From Cellvibrionales bacterium UBA4435 (GTDB lineage Bacteria; Pseudomonadota; Gammaproteobacteria; Pseudomonadales; Porticoccaceae): a stretch of 55,317 nucleotides of DNA. This document shows, piece by piece, positions 17,438 through 25,801 of the stretch. Positions within the stretch are counted from its first letter, which is position 1. Each line of letters opens with the position of its first letter. Made by a program: the position numbers and the translations under genes. The DNA lies in the NCBI GenBank assembly GCA_002390525.1, contig DGPR01000049.1, forward strand, positions 128,285 through 183,601. Reading direction: 5' to 3'. The notes below the pieces were generated by a model. It saw only the letters and a program-made list of their open reading frames with translations, did not search any database and had not been told where the DNA came from.

Positions 17438-18043
17438 TTATATAAAATCGTCGAAATTTTTTTGTAACCACATCAAAGAAATTGTAGTGGCTGCGTTATC
17501 GCATTGACCAGCTTTCATATATAAAGGTATATCATCCTGGGGAACTATATGCAAAAAAATATCTTCTGATTGCTCATTCATACCTAATTCACCATCAAGT
17601 CCCAGCAGATTTGTTATACCGCAATAAAGATGCATTCTTTCGTTGGTTCCACCTGGACTTACCCAGTACTGACAGATTGGATGAAGTTGAACTTTATTAA
17701 TTCCAACTTCTTCTTGTATTTCCCTCAAAGCTGCTTGCTCAAATGATTCATCAGGGTCGACCATACCAGCCACAACTTCATATAGCCAAGGGCTATTCTT
17801 GTCGCCCAGAGCTCCAACACGAAATTGTTCTACCAGCCCTATAAGCTTATGGGCTGGATCGTAAAGCAAAACACCCACCGCAGAACCTCTTTCGAAAAGT
17901 TCTCGTTTAATGGGTTTACTCCATTCTCCGGAAAACAGCTTATATCGTAATGTAACTCGAAGCATCTCAAAGAATCCAGAAAATACTTTCTCTTGATTCT
18001 CTATCGAAATATCTCGGGAGTTGTATTTATGTTTTGGTAACAT
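17438..18043 (-). CDS. nudF: ADP-ribose pyrophosphatase (Nudix hydrolase)
   Basis: A 201-residue Nudix hydrolase that splits ADP-ribose into AMP and ribose 5-phosphate. The Nudix box is GMVDPDESFEQAALREIQEEVG, with the GSAVGVLLYDP, EQFRVGAL and WVSPGGTNERMHLY segments typical of the ADPRase group. The ATG is preceded by AGAGGT. First gene of the minus-strand run nudF-DUF1249-cpdA, divergent from tolC. Confidence 0.92.
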   Translation of the reverse strand: MLPKHKYNSRDISIENQEKVFSGFFEMLRVTLRYKLFSGEWSKPIKRELFERGSAVGVLLYDPAHKLIGLVEQFRVGALGDKNSPWLYEVVAGMVDPDESFEQAALREIQEEVGINKVQLHPICQYWVSPGGTNERMHLYCGITNLLGLDGELGMNEQSEDIFLHIVPQDDIPLYMKAGQCDNAATTISLMWLQKNFDDFI

Positions 18044-18167
18044 AATAATTATACCTCTGTTAGTTAGCTTTATTTAACGAAATCTATTATACATTCAGTC
18101 ATACAATGGCTAGTTAATATAAATCTGATAAACTTCAGTTAGTATTTTTTTAGCTTTGGAAAACTCG

Positions 18168-19586
18168 ATGAAGTGCTTTGCTATTTTTTTTATTATTATA
18201 TCCATAAATGTTTTGGCACCAATTTGCTGGAGCGCTGAAACATTATCAAAAATATATGAACTTTCCTTAAACAATGACCCACAATTGTTAGCTGCAAAAG
18301 CTGACTACTTAGCTAAAAAAGAATCAAAGAATATTAGTAGGGCGGCACTTCTTCCATCAATTGTAGCAGAAGCTAAATACAGAGAAGCTGAAACAAAAGG
18401 CTCATCAACGAGGGTTTTGGGTGCAGGAGGTTCAATATTCGGCACCAAAGGTAACAATGATAGAGATGAAAAATCTTATGGAGTTAGCCTAACTCAACCA
18501 ATTTTTGACATGCCAGCATGGTTTGATTTTAAAATGGGTGTCAAGCTGAGTCTTGAAGCAAAATCAAAATTTTCTGCAGATAGACAATCACATATCATGA
18601 GATGTGCGGAGTCATATTATGCAGTGCTCAGGGCAGAGGAAAATTTAAAAAATATTATTGAGGAGGAAGCAGCTTTAAAAAAACAATTCGAGCAAATCAA
18701 TAATCGTTTTGATGTTGGTTTATCATCTATAACTGAGATTCATGAAGCTCAAGTTGCCTTGAATAATGCAGAGGTTTCGTCTCTAGATGCAAAAGCCAAG
18801 CTAGTATTAGTATTTGATGGGCTCACTATATTAACTGGCAGAAATCATGATATTCTGGCCGGACTAAAACGAGATTTTCCCATCGTCAAGCCTGAACCGT
18901 TAGATAGAGAACAATGGGTACAGTTTGCGGTAAATAATAATTATCAATTGAAAGCTGCTAAGCATGCTGAAGAAGCTGCTAAGCAAAACACAAAGTCAAA
19001 AAAATACGCTCATTTACCAAAACTTGAAGGCTCGATGTCTTTCTATGATAATCGTTCTGATGAATATTTTTCTGGTACAGATCTAAATACTAATACAGTA
19101 TTCTCCAGTCCTTCAGAAAGTAATCAAATTGGTCGTAATATTGGAATAGAGTTAAGTCTCCCGATCTTTACAGGAGGACTTGTAAGCGCAGAACGAAGAC
19201 AGGCTGTCCAGGAATACATAAAATTGAGAGAAATCTGGATAGGGAAAAAAAGAAGTACAACGCAGCAAGCTAGGTCTAAACATTTGCAAGTATTGACTAA
19301 TATTGCACGAGTAAAAGCTCGACAACGTGCACTCGACTCTGCAAGAAAAGCGATGGCCTCAAACGAAGAAAGCTACGAAACTGGAACTCGAAATATTTCG
19401 GATGTTTTAATTTCAAAACAAAATTACCATCAAGCTAAAAGAGATTATGCCGACTCACGATATGACTACATAATTAGTTTGTTAGGGCTAAAAGAAGTGG
19501 CTGGACAACTTAGTCCACAAGATCTATTTGACTTAGACGGCTGGTTGGACCCAGAAATTATTGTGACAAAATCTCTGAATCAATAA
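18168..19586 (+). CDS. tolC: TolC family outer-membrane channel protein
   Basis: A TolC-like outer-membrane efflux channel (472 residues) that joins inner-membrane pumps and type I secretion systems. It has a signal peptide (MKCFAIFFIIISINVLAPICWSA), then the internal duplication of the family: two long alpha-helical repeats with NDPQLLAAKADY and later YETGTRNISDVLISKQNYH, and short strands such as LSLPIFTGG. I use the ATG at 18168, which has GGA upstream, rather than a TTG at 18156. Its position divergent from nudF/cpdA matches tolC in enterobacteria and pseudomonads. Its last 29 bases overlap the 3' end of waaA. Confidence 0.92.
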   Translation: MKCFAIFFIIISINVLAPICWSAETLSKIYELSLNNDPQLLAAKADYLAKKESKNISRAALLPSIVAEAKYREAETKGSSTRVLGAGGSIFGTKGNNDRDEKSYGVSLTQPIFDMPAWFDFKMGVKLSLEAKSKFSADRQSHIMRCAESYYAVLRAEENLKNIIEEEAALKKQFEQINNRFDVGLSSITEIHEAQVALNNAEVSSLDAKAKLVLVFDGLTILTGRNHDILAGLKRDFPIVKPEPLDREQWVQFAVNNNYQLKAAKHAEEAAKQNTKSKKYAHLPKLEGSMSFYDNRSDEYFSGTDLNTNTVFSSPSESNQIGRNIGIELSLPIFTGGLVSAERRQAVQEYIKLREIWIGKKRSTTQQARSKHLQVLTNIARVKARQRALDSARKAMASNEESYETGTRNISDVLISKQNYHQAKRDYADSRYDYIISLLGLKEVAGQLSPQDLFDLDGWLDPEIIVTKSLNQ

Positions 19587-20838
19587 TCTTAGTTATCTTT
19601 TCTAAAGCTCCACGATTACTGTCCGCAATTAACTTAGCAGCATTCCCCATTCGTTTAGATTTATTAGCATCTTTAAGAATTTCAGAAACAGTTTCCGCGA
19701 TACTTATTGAATCTTTGCAAATAGCCATTCCTTCAACATTTTTAAGCAACTTTGATACATCTAAAAAATTATGTAGAAACGGGCCACTTATAATCGGAGC
19801 ACCCCATATAGCTGGTTCGATTAGGCTATGTCCTCCTACTGGAACAAGGCTACCTCCTACAAAAGTAACATCACATAATCCATAAAATAACATGAGTTCC
19901 CCCATAGTATCTCCGAGTAGAATTTGATCATTTATCGTGATTTTTGGATTATTACTTCTTCTAACAAAACTAAGTTTATGTCTTGAAAAAAGGTTAGCCA
20001 CACTGTTAAATCTTTCGGGATGTCTCGGAACTATTATCAATAAAAGCTCTGGATGGGATATTTTTATTTGCTTATAGGCCTCTAAAATGATTTCGTCCTC
20101 ACCAAAATGTGTACTCGCTGCAAGAAATATTTTTCTTTGTCCCACATCTGACCATTCTGCCTTTAATTTAGATGCCTTATTCACTAGATCACTTTCTAGA
20201 CTACTATCAAATTTGATATTGCCAGCTATCATCAGCTTCGATTCAGGTAAACCTAATTCTAAGAAATTCTTTCCGTCATTATCGTATTGTGCAATTACAT
20301 AACTTATTTTTTTCAGCATACTCACTGTAAAGCTAGAAAATCTCTTATACCCCTTGAGGGATTTGCTTGACATTCTTGCATTAGCTACAACCACCGGTAT
20401 GTTGGCATGACTGCAGTAATGTATCATATTCGGCCATAATTCAGTCTCCATAATGATCACCAAACTAGGATGAGTCTGCTTTAAAAAGCGCCTCACAGCA
20501 TATGGGAGGTCATAAGGAGCATAAACATGGTAGACATCATCAGAAAAAATTGATTTTACTCTTTCCGAGCCAGTAAGCGTTGTAGTGGTTACAACCAGAA
20601 TTCTATCAGGGTAATCTGTCTGTATTTTCTTTATCAAAGGGACAGCCGCTAAAGTTTCACCCACTGAAACACAGTGGATCCAAACTACTTGTCGATGTGA
20701 TGGAATTTTCGGTATGAACCCAAATCTTTGATACCAACGATTTCCATGCTGACTTGCCCTTATAGCACGCAATAAGGTCCTCAGTAATAAGAAGGGCGTT
20801 AAAAAATATAAGGAAACTGTGTAAAATAAACGTAACAT
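19558..20838 (-). CDS. waaA: 3-deoxy-D-manno-octulosonic acid (Kdo) transferase
   Basis: WaaA/KdtA adds Kdo from CMP-Kdo to lipid A precursor at the inner membrane (426 residues). An N-terminal membrane anchor (LRLFYTVSLYFLTPFLLL) precedes the Kdo-transferase domain with WIHCVSVGETLAAVPLI, the TSERV-like TGSERVKSIF, METELWPNMIHYC and the GT30 C-lobe (FLAASTHFGEDE, FVGGSLVPVGGHSLIEPA). The frame extends to a GTG at 20850, but I prefer the ATG at 20838. It converges on and overlaps tolC by 29 bases. Confidence 0.95.
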   Translation of the reverse strand: MLRLFYTVSLYFLTPFLLLRTLLRAIRASQHGNRWYQRFGFIPKIPSHRQVVWIHCVSVGETLAAVPLIKKIQTDYPDRILVVTTTTLTGSERVKSIFSDDVYHVYAPYDLPYAVRRFLKQTHPSLVIIMETELWPNMIHYCSHANIPVVVANARMSSKSLKGYKRFSSFTVSMLKKISYVIAQYDNDGKNFLELGLPESKLMIAGNIKFDSSLESDLVNKASKLKAEWSDVGQRKIFLAASTHFGEDEIILEAYKQIKISHPELLLIIVPRHPERFNSVANLFSRHKLSFVRRSNNPKITINDQILLGDTMGELMLFYGLCDVTFVGGSLVPVGGHSLIEPAIWGAPIISGPFLHNFLDVSKLLKNVEGMAICKDSISIAETVSEILKDANKSKRMGNAAKLIADSNRGALEKITKIIDSEILSQ

Positions 20839-21016
20839 ATATCTCGGCACTCAAAAATTAATTGATATACTAAAATGAAAGACAGTGGTTTCTTTTTGCC
20901 TCTAAAAGCATAATAAAATTAGTCAGGCTATACTACTAGCTTTAATATAGAAACCAAAAATCCAGACTGCTTATAAAAAAATAAAGGGCAACTTACTTCA
21001 AAGGATTCTAACTAGT

Positions 21017-22237
21017 ATGTCCAGCATAGAACAGAAAAAAATTGTATGTGATATTGCAATCATTGGTGGAGGTATAGCTGGATTATGGCTACTTAATCGA
21101 TTAGCCAACCAAGGGTTCAATGTCATATTATTTGAGAAAAATTCCCTTGGAGGTGATCAAACTGTAGCGAGCCAAGGCATGATTCATGGTGGGATGAAAT
21201 ATACCCTCAATGGTGCTTTGACTGGAGCATCAGAGGCTATATCTGAAATGCCATCTTATTGGCAAAAATGTATTGATGGTGAGGGTGAGGTAGATCTAAA
21301 GGGAGCAAAAAAATTAAGTAATCACTTTTATATGTGGTCAAGTAAAAGTATTTTGTCAAAAATGACAACTTTTTTAGCTAGCAAAGCTATACGGGGGCGT
21401 ATAAATAAAGTTCGCGGGGATGCCTTGCCAAATATCTTTCAAGATCGCCAATTTAGAGGTAATGTTTATAAATTATTAGATATGGTTCTAGATGTACCAA
21501 GTGTTGTTGAAAAATTAGCTAAAAATTATTCGAATCGAATCTTCATGGTTGATTGGGGTAAAACTTCATGGCAGAAAGATGCTAATAAAAAAGCTTTTCT
21601 AAATTTTAATGAAAATGAAAAAAAATACGTACTCCATGCTGAGCAGTTCATACTGACTGCAGGCGAAGGAAATGAGTCTATTTTAAATGCAATGGGAGAA
21701 AGTACCCCAAGGATGCAGAGAAGACCTCTTCATATGCTAATGGTTAAACATGGGTATCCTCATTCCTTTTATGGTCACTGTTTGGGTGCTGAAACAACTC
21801 CTAGACTTACAATATCTAGCCACCCCTGTCAGGACCACAAACAGGTATGGTATTTAGGCGGAAGTATAGCTGAAAAAGGTGTTGGCTTATCGACGGAAGC
21901 TATTATAACGAAAGCAAAAAAAGAACTTTTTGCACTTATGCCCTGGGTAGATCTCAAAGATGCAGAATGGGCAGCATTACCAATAGAAAGAGCGGAACCA
22001 AAACAAAGAAATTTTAATAGGCCCGATAAAGCGTTTGCTGGCATTACAAAAAATCATTCAAATGTGATCGTAGCATGGCCAACCAAGTTGACGTTATGTC
22101 CTAACTTAGCGGATGAAATCGTCTTTCTGCTAGACAAGGGCAATATCAGAAAATCAAAAACACAACTACCTGAGCTATCTTTTCTTGATAAACCAAAGAT
22201 ATCTATTACCCCATGGAAAAGAGTATTTGGAGACTAG
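21017..22237 (+). CDS. FAD-dependent oxidoreductase, DAO family
   Basis: The 406-residue protein has an N-terminal Rossmann fold for FAD (DIAIIGGGIAGLWLLNRL) followed by SQGMIHGGMKY, as in glycerol-3-phosphate dehydrogenase/D-amino-acid-oxidase (DAO) proteins. A second motif, QFILTAGEGNESIL, is the usual GxG-containing strand near the isoalloxazine. No substrate can be named. An aldo/keto reductase follows immediately; the same pair stands between waaA and hldE in Pseudomonas. AAAGGA precedes the ATG. Confidence 0.82.
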   Translation: MSSIEQKKIVCDIAIIGGGIAGLWLLNRLANQGFNVILFEKNSLGGDQTVASQGMIHGGMKYTLNGALTGASEAISEMPSYWQKCIDGEGEVDLKGAKKLSNHFYMWSSKSILSKMTTFLASKAIRGRINKVRGDALPNIFQDRQFRGNVYKLLDMVLDVPSVVEKLAKNYSNRIFMVDWGKTSWQKDANKKAFLNFNENEKKYVLHAEQFILTAGEGNESILNAMGESTPRMQRRPLHMLMVKHGYPHSFYGHCLGAETTPRLTISSHPCQDHKQVWYLGGSIAEKGVGLSTEAIITKAKKELFALMPWVDLKDAEWAALPIERAEPKQRNFNRPDKAFAGITKNHSNVIVAWPTKLTLCPNLADEIVFLLDKGNIRKSKTQLPELSFLDKPKISITPWKRVFGD

Positions 22238-22239
22238 CT

Positions 22240-23034
22240 TTGCATCATAAGAGGGCTTTTGGTGAAACAGGACTTAATGTTAGCCCTCTAGGGTTGGGAA
22301 CCGTTAAGCTTGGGAGAAATATAGGTGTAAAATACCCAAAAAAATTCACAATACCTAATGACAAAGAAGCGATTGATTTAATTTATAAAGCTAAAGATCT
22401 TGGAATCAATTTGATTGATACAGCACCATCTTATGGTAATAGCGAAGAGCGGCTCGGAGGGTTACTTAAAGATACACGGAACGAATGGATTATTTGTAGC
22501 AAGGTAGGTGAAGAATTTAAAAATGGGCGATCACAGTTTAATTTTTCGCCCCGACATACTCGTTTTAGTGTTGAGCGCAGCCTAAGGCGACTAAATACTG
22601 ATGCTATTGACATAATTTTAGTTCACTCGGACGGAAATGATGAGGATATCGTTACAAATTTTGGGACCTTAGAAGTACTTTCTGACCTTAAAAAAGAAGG
22701 TAAAATTAAGGCTTTTGGTATGTCCTGCAAAACATTAAAAGGGGGTCTCCTAGCTGCAAAAAAATCTGACGGTGTAATGGTGACATGGAATTTAGGGTAT
22801 GAAAAAGATGTTCCAATTATTAATTATTGTACTGAAAATAATAAAGGAATTTTTATTAAAAAAGCTTTAGATAGCGGTAATGCAGTTTTATCTGCTGAAG
22901 CAGGCTCCATACGAAAAAGTTTTGATATGATTTTAAAGCATCGAGGTGTAAGCAGCATAATTATTGGAACTATAAATCCTATCCATCTAACTAATAATAC
23001 GCTACTTGCGGAAAAAATCTTAGTTTCAGAATAA
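22240..23034 (+). CDS. Aldo/keto reductase
   Basis: A cytoplasmic NADPH-dependent aldo/keto reductase (about 264 residues, slightly short for the family). Visible are GETGLNVSPLGLGT at the N-terminus, the catalytic Asp-Tyr region NLIDTAPSYGNSEERLG, the catalytic Lys in IICSKVG, and DIILVHSDG, where the usual histidine sits. I chose a TTG start at 22240 with GGAG seven bases upstream; an in-frame ATG at 22213 would overlap the preceding gene by 25 bases and lacks a ribosome site. Probably co-transcribed with the FAD oxidoreductase. Substrate unknown. Confidence 0.82.
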   Translation: MHHKRAFGETGLNVSPLGLGTVKLGRNIGVKYPKKFTIPNDKEAIDLIYKAKDLGINLIDTAPSYGNSEERLGGLLKDTRNEWIICSKVGEEFKNGRSQFNFSPRHTRFSVERSLRRLNTDAIDIILVHSDGNDEDIVTNFGTLEVLSDLKKEGKIKAFGMSCKTLKGGLLAAKKSDGVMVTWNLGYEKDVPIINYCTENNKGIFIKKALDSGNAVLSAEAGSIRKSFDMILKHRGVSSIIIGTINPIHLTNNTLLAEKILVSE

Positions 23035-23045
23035 TAAAAAATATG

Positions 23046-24470
23046 TTATTTCTCTTGAATTTTCTTCACGATCTTAGTTGTTGAGCAATTATCAAAGTAG
23101 TCTAGAACGTGGACTTCACCGCCATAAGATTCAACAATTTCATAACCGACAACTTCTTTTGGGCTGTAGTCTCCTCCTTTGACTAAAACATCTGGCTTAA
23201 TTTTCTTCAGTAAACGGTTCGGGGTATCATCATCAAATGAAATTACCCAATCTACTGCCTCTAGCCCGGCCAAAACAGCCATACGCTGATCGACGGTGTT
23301 AATTGGACGCCCAGGCCCTTTTAAATTTGATACAGAAACATCTCCATTAATTGCGACGATTAATCTATCTCCGTTATCTTTAGCTTGTTTAAGATAACCG
23401 ACGTGACCAGCATGAAGAATGTCAAAACATCCATTTGTAAATACGATTTTTTCTCCTCTAGCTTTTGCCTCAGTTATCCCAGCCAAAAGCTGCTCATCGT
23501 TAGTAATACCAAACTCAGCCCCTCGATATTTATCCATAGCGCGATATAACTCTGGTTGACTAACGGTGGATGTACCCAATTTACCAACCACAATACCAGC
23601 TGCAACATTGGCCATTGTTACTGCATCCAATATATCTATTCTAGAGGCTAGTGCCGCAGCTAAAACTGCAATTACTGTATCACCAGCTCCAGTTACATCA
23701 AAAACTTCTCTTGCATGAGCAGGCAGGTGAACTGTTGGAAGATCTTTCCTCAGAAGCGTCATACCTTTTTCGCTACGAGTAATGAGCAGAGCCTCAATTT
23801 CTAATTTTGATATTAGTTTTTCTCCTTTTTCAGCTAATATTTTTTCACTAGAACATGGGCCTACAACTGCCTGAAACTCGGAGAAATTTGGAGTGAGCAA
23901 TGTAGCTCCCTTGTATACCTCAAAGCTATTTCCCTTAGGGTCGACTAGAATAGGGATTTTTTTATTACGTGCTAATTTTATCAACCGGCGGGACTTCTCT
24001 AACGAACCTTTACCATAATCAGAAAGGACTAAAGCTCCTGAGCTAGATAACAATTTTTCTGCTTTCGTTGTAACGATAGAAGCATCTTTATCTGTAAATA
24101 ATTCCTCAAAATCAAGTCTTATAAGCTGCTGATTTTGACTAATGATGCGGAGTTTTTTTATTGTTGATTTGGAGTCAGATACTTGCAAATCATGGCTTAT
24201 ACCTGCAGCATCCAATTTAATTTTAAGAGTAATACCATCTTCATCTTCACCTATAACACCAACTATAGTAACGTCAGCACCTAAGGATGCCAGATTTAAT
24301 GCTACATTGCCTGACCCCCCAATTCTATCCTCTGATTGGGCAATATCTACAACAGGAACTGGTGCCTCTGGAGAAATTCTCTTTGAGGATCCATGCCAAT
24401 AACTATCTAACATGATATCTCCCACAACGAGCACCTGAGACAAATCAAATTTCGGAACTACTGGCATCAT
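23046..24470 (-). CDS. hldE: Bifunctional heptose 7-phosphate kinase / heptose 1-phosphate adenylyltransferase
   Basis: Makes the ADP-heptose precursor of the lipopolysaccharide inner core. The N-terminal PfkB kinase (about residues 1-320) shows VLVVGDIMLDSYWHG, RIGGSGNVALNLASLGA and the catalytic DVTGAGDTVIA. The C-terminal adenylyltransferase shows TNGCFDILHAGHVGYL (HxGH) and later LVKGGDYSP. With the ATG at 24470, which has AGAGGA at the right distance, the protein is 474 residues, the usual family length. It is separated from the rest of the core locus by about 320 bases and converges on the aldo/keto reductase. Confidence 0.96.
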   Translation of the reverse strand: MMPVVPKFDLSQVLVVGDIMLDSYWHGSSKRISPEAPVPVVDIAQSEDRIGGSGNVALNLASLGADVTIVGVIGEDEDGITLKIKLDAAGISHDLQVSDSKSTIKKLRIISQNQQLIRLDFEELFTDKDASIVTTKAEKLLSSSGALVLSDYGKGSLEKSRRLIKLARNKKIPILVDPKGNSFEVYKGATLLTPNFSEFQAVVGPCSSEKILAEKGEKLISKLEIEALLITRSEKGMTLLRKDLPTVHLPAHAREVFDVTGAGDTVIAVLAAALASRIDILDAVTMANVAAGIVVGKLGTSTVSQPELYRAMDKYRGAEFGITNDEQLLAGITEAKARGEKIVFTNGCFDILHAGHVGYLKQAKDNGDRLIVAINGDVSVSNLKGPGRPINTVDQRMAVLAGLEAVDWVISFDDDTPNRLLKKIKPDVLVKGGDYSPKEVVGYEIVESYGGEVHVLDYFDNCSTTKIVKKIQEK

Positions 24471-24640
24471 GGCCACATCCTCTATAAGTGTTTTAATCAC
24501 CTATATTACCATAGAGCAATTTAAATAATATCCTCTGAGAAGCTTCTAGTTGTTTGATTGAATTTTAGAATTTTTTACGCTAATTAAGAGCATTACGAAC
24601 ATTGATATTAATCGCATAATCTACAAAAGTGATAGAGTCG

Positions 24641-24793
24641 TTAAAATTTTGTTACCATCGAGTAAGGTTCTAGATATTTCAGCAACTTAAGCTCTTCTCT
24701 CACAAATTCTCCAGTCACTAGTGCTCTTGTATTTGGAATAGGTGCATAAAACTTACTATGCTGCCCAAACCAATGTGAATTACCATCTTCAAC
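24641..24793 (-). pseudogene. Coding-like remnant between GT2 gene and hldE
   Basis: The 318-base stretch between hldE and the GT2 gene holds about 50 codons on the minus strand that read like protein. It begins at VEDGNSHWFGQHSKFYAPIP, continues with NTRALVTGEFVREELKLL and ends KYLEPYSMVTKF followed by TAA. There is no start codon near its beginning; a TAA lies four codons before it, and it begins inside the GT2 stop region in another frame. It could be the 3' end of a decayed gene or a C-terminal extension of the GT2 protein lost by frameshift. I do not recognise the family. The rest of the gap (24471-24640) shows nothing. Confidence 0.4.
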
Positions 24794-25706
24794 CGTTTAA
24801 CCAAATCTTTATCGCTTTTCTAGTATAGCTAAATCGAAATATCAAAAACGGAGATAAAACTAGAGCTTTTTTATAAAAATGTAGAGACTCTTTCTTCTGA
24901 CCAGCAAGACATAGTGTTCTGAATATCGACAAGCATCTCCTAGCACGAAAGCGTTGCTCATATTTTAAAGCCCAGCTAGGAACAGTCTTAGAAGAAAAAA
25001 CATAATCCGCAACGGTCTCACCAAATTCTTTGGCGTAGTCTGTGTTATGACGCAAGCTATTTTGATGCTTATGAACTATAGCCATGGGTATACCTACAAG
25101 TATACATTCACATGTTGCCAGTAGTTTAGCCATAAATGGGATATCTTCTGAAATTCTTAATTTCTCAGGATAGCTGATTTTCCCGAAAACTCTGCGGTTA
25201 ACAATCTTAGCACAGTGAGACAAGTGTAATTTTTTGAAGATGTATGCCTTAAAACACTCTTCCCGTGTTTTAGGCAAGATCTCAGTAGTGCTATATGTCG
25301 AATTACCATTATGATCTATAGAAATATGATCACCGAAAATTACGTCTACTGAAGGTTTGCCTGATATTTTTTTTCGCAACTGACTTAGAAGGTCTGGGGC
25401 CATTTCATCATCAGCATCCAGAAAAAAAAGGTAGTTTCCAAAAGATAACTCGACCCCTTTATTTCTTGCAGCTGCTGGTCCTTGATTTTCTTGTATAAAA
25501 TATTTAATTTTTTCAGGAAATTCCTTTTGGTAGCCCCTCATAATTTTAGGTGTATTATCAGTTGAGCCGTCATCGATAACAAGAATCTCAAAGTCATCGC
25601 CAGTCTGGTTTAGCACTGATCTTATTGACCTATCTAAAACATCAGCATAATTATATGCAGGAATAATAATACTAAACATCAATCGTTTGTTATCTGACAG
25701 CATCAT
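24789..25706 (-). CDS. Glycosyltransferase family 2
   Basis: A 305-residue inverting GT-A glycosyltransferase, probably adding an outer-core sugar to lipopolysaccharide. The nucleotide-sugar site is clear: FSIIIPAYNYADVLDRSI, FEILVIDDGSTDNT, AARNKGVELS and the metal-binding FLDADDEM. A double ATG is used. It lies in the LPS core cluster downstream of the carbamoyltransferase. Sugar and acceptor cannot be told from sequence. A coding-like stretch in another frame starts at its stop codon (see 24641-24793). Confidence 0.88.
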   Translation of the reverse strand: MMLSDNKRLMFSIIIPAYNYADVLDRSIRSVLNQTGDDFEILVIDDGSTDNTPKIMRGYQKEFPEKIKYFIQENQGPAAARNKGVELSFGNYLFFLDADDEMAPDLLSQLRKKISGKPSVDVIFGDHISIDHNGNSTYSTTEILPKTREECFKAYIFKKLHLSHCAKIVNRRVFGKISYPEKLRISEDIPFMAKLLATCECILVGIPMAIVHKHQNSLRHNTDYAKEFGETVADYVFSSKTVPSWALKYEQRFRARRCLSIFRTLCLAGQKKESLHFYKKALVLSPFLIFRFSYTRKAIKIWLNG

Positions 25707-25801
25707 GGGCTAACCACTTTTCATTTATTCGATCAATATTATCAATGATTTCATACAGCAACAGGTTGTTTATGCATATAACTTTGATTCATTTTTCATG
25801 A

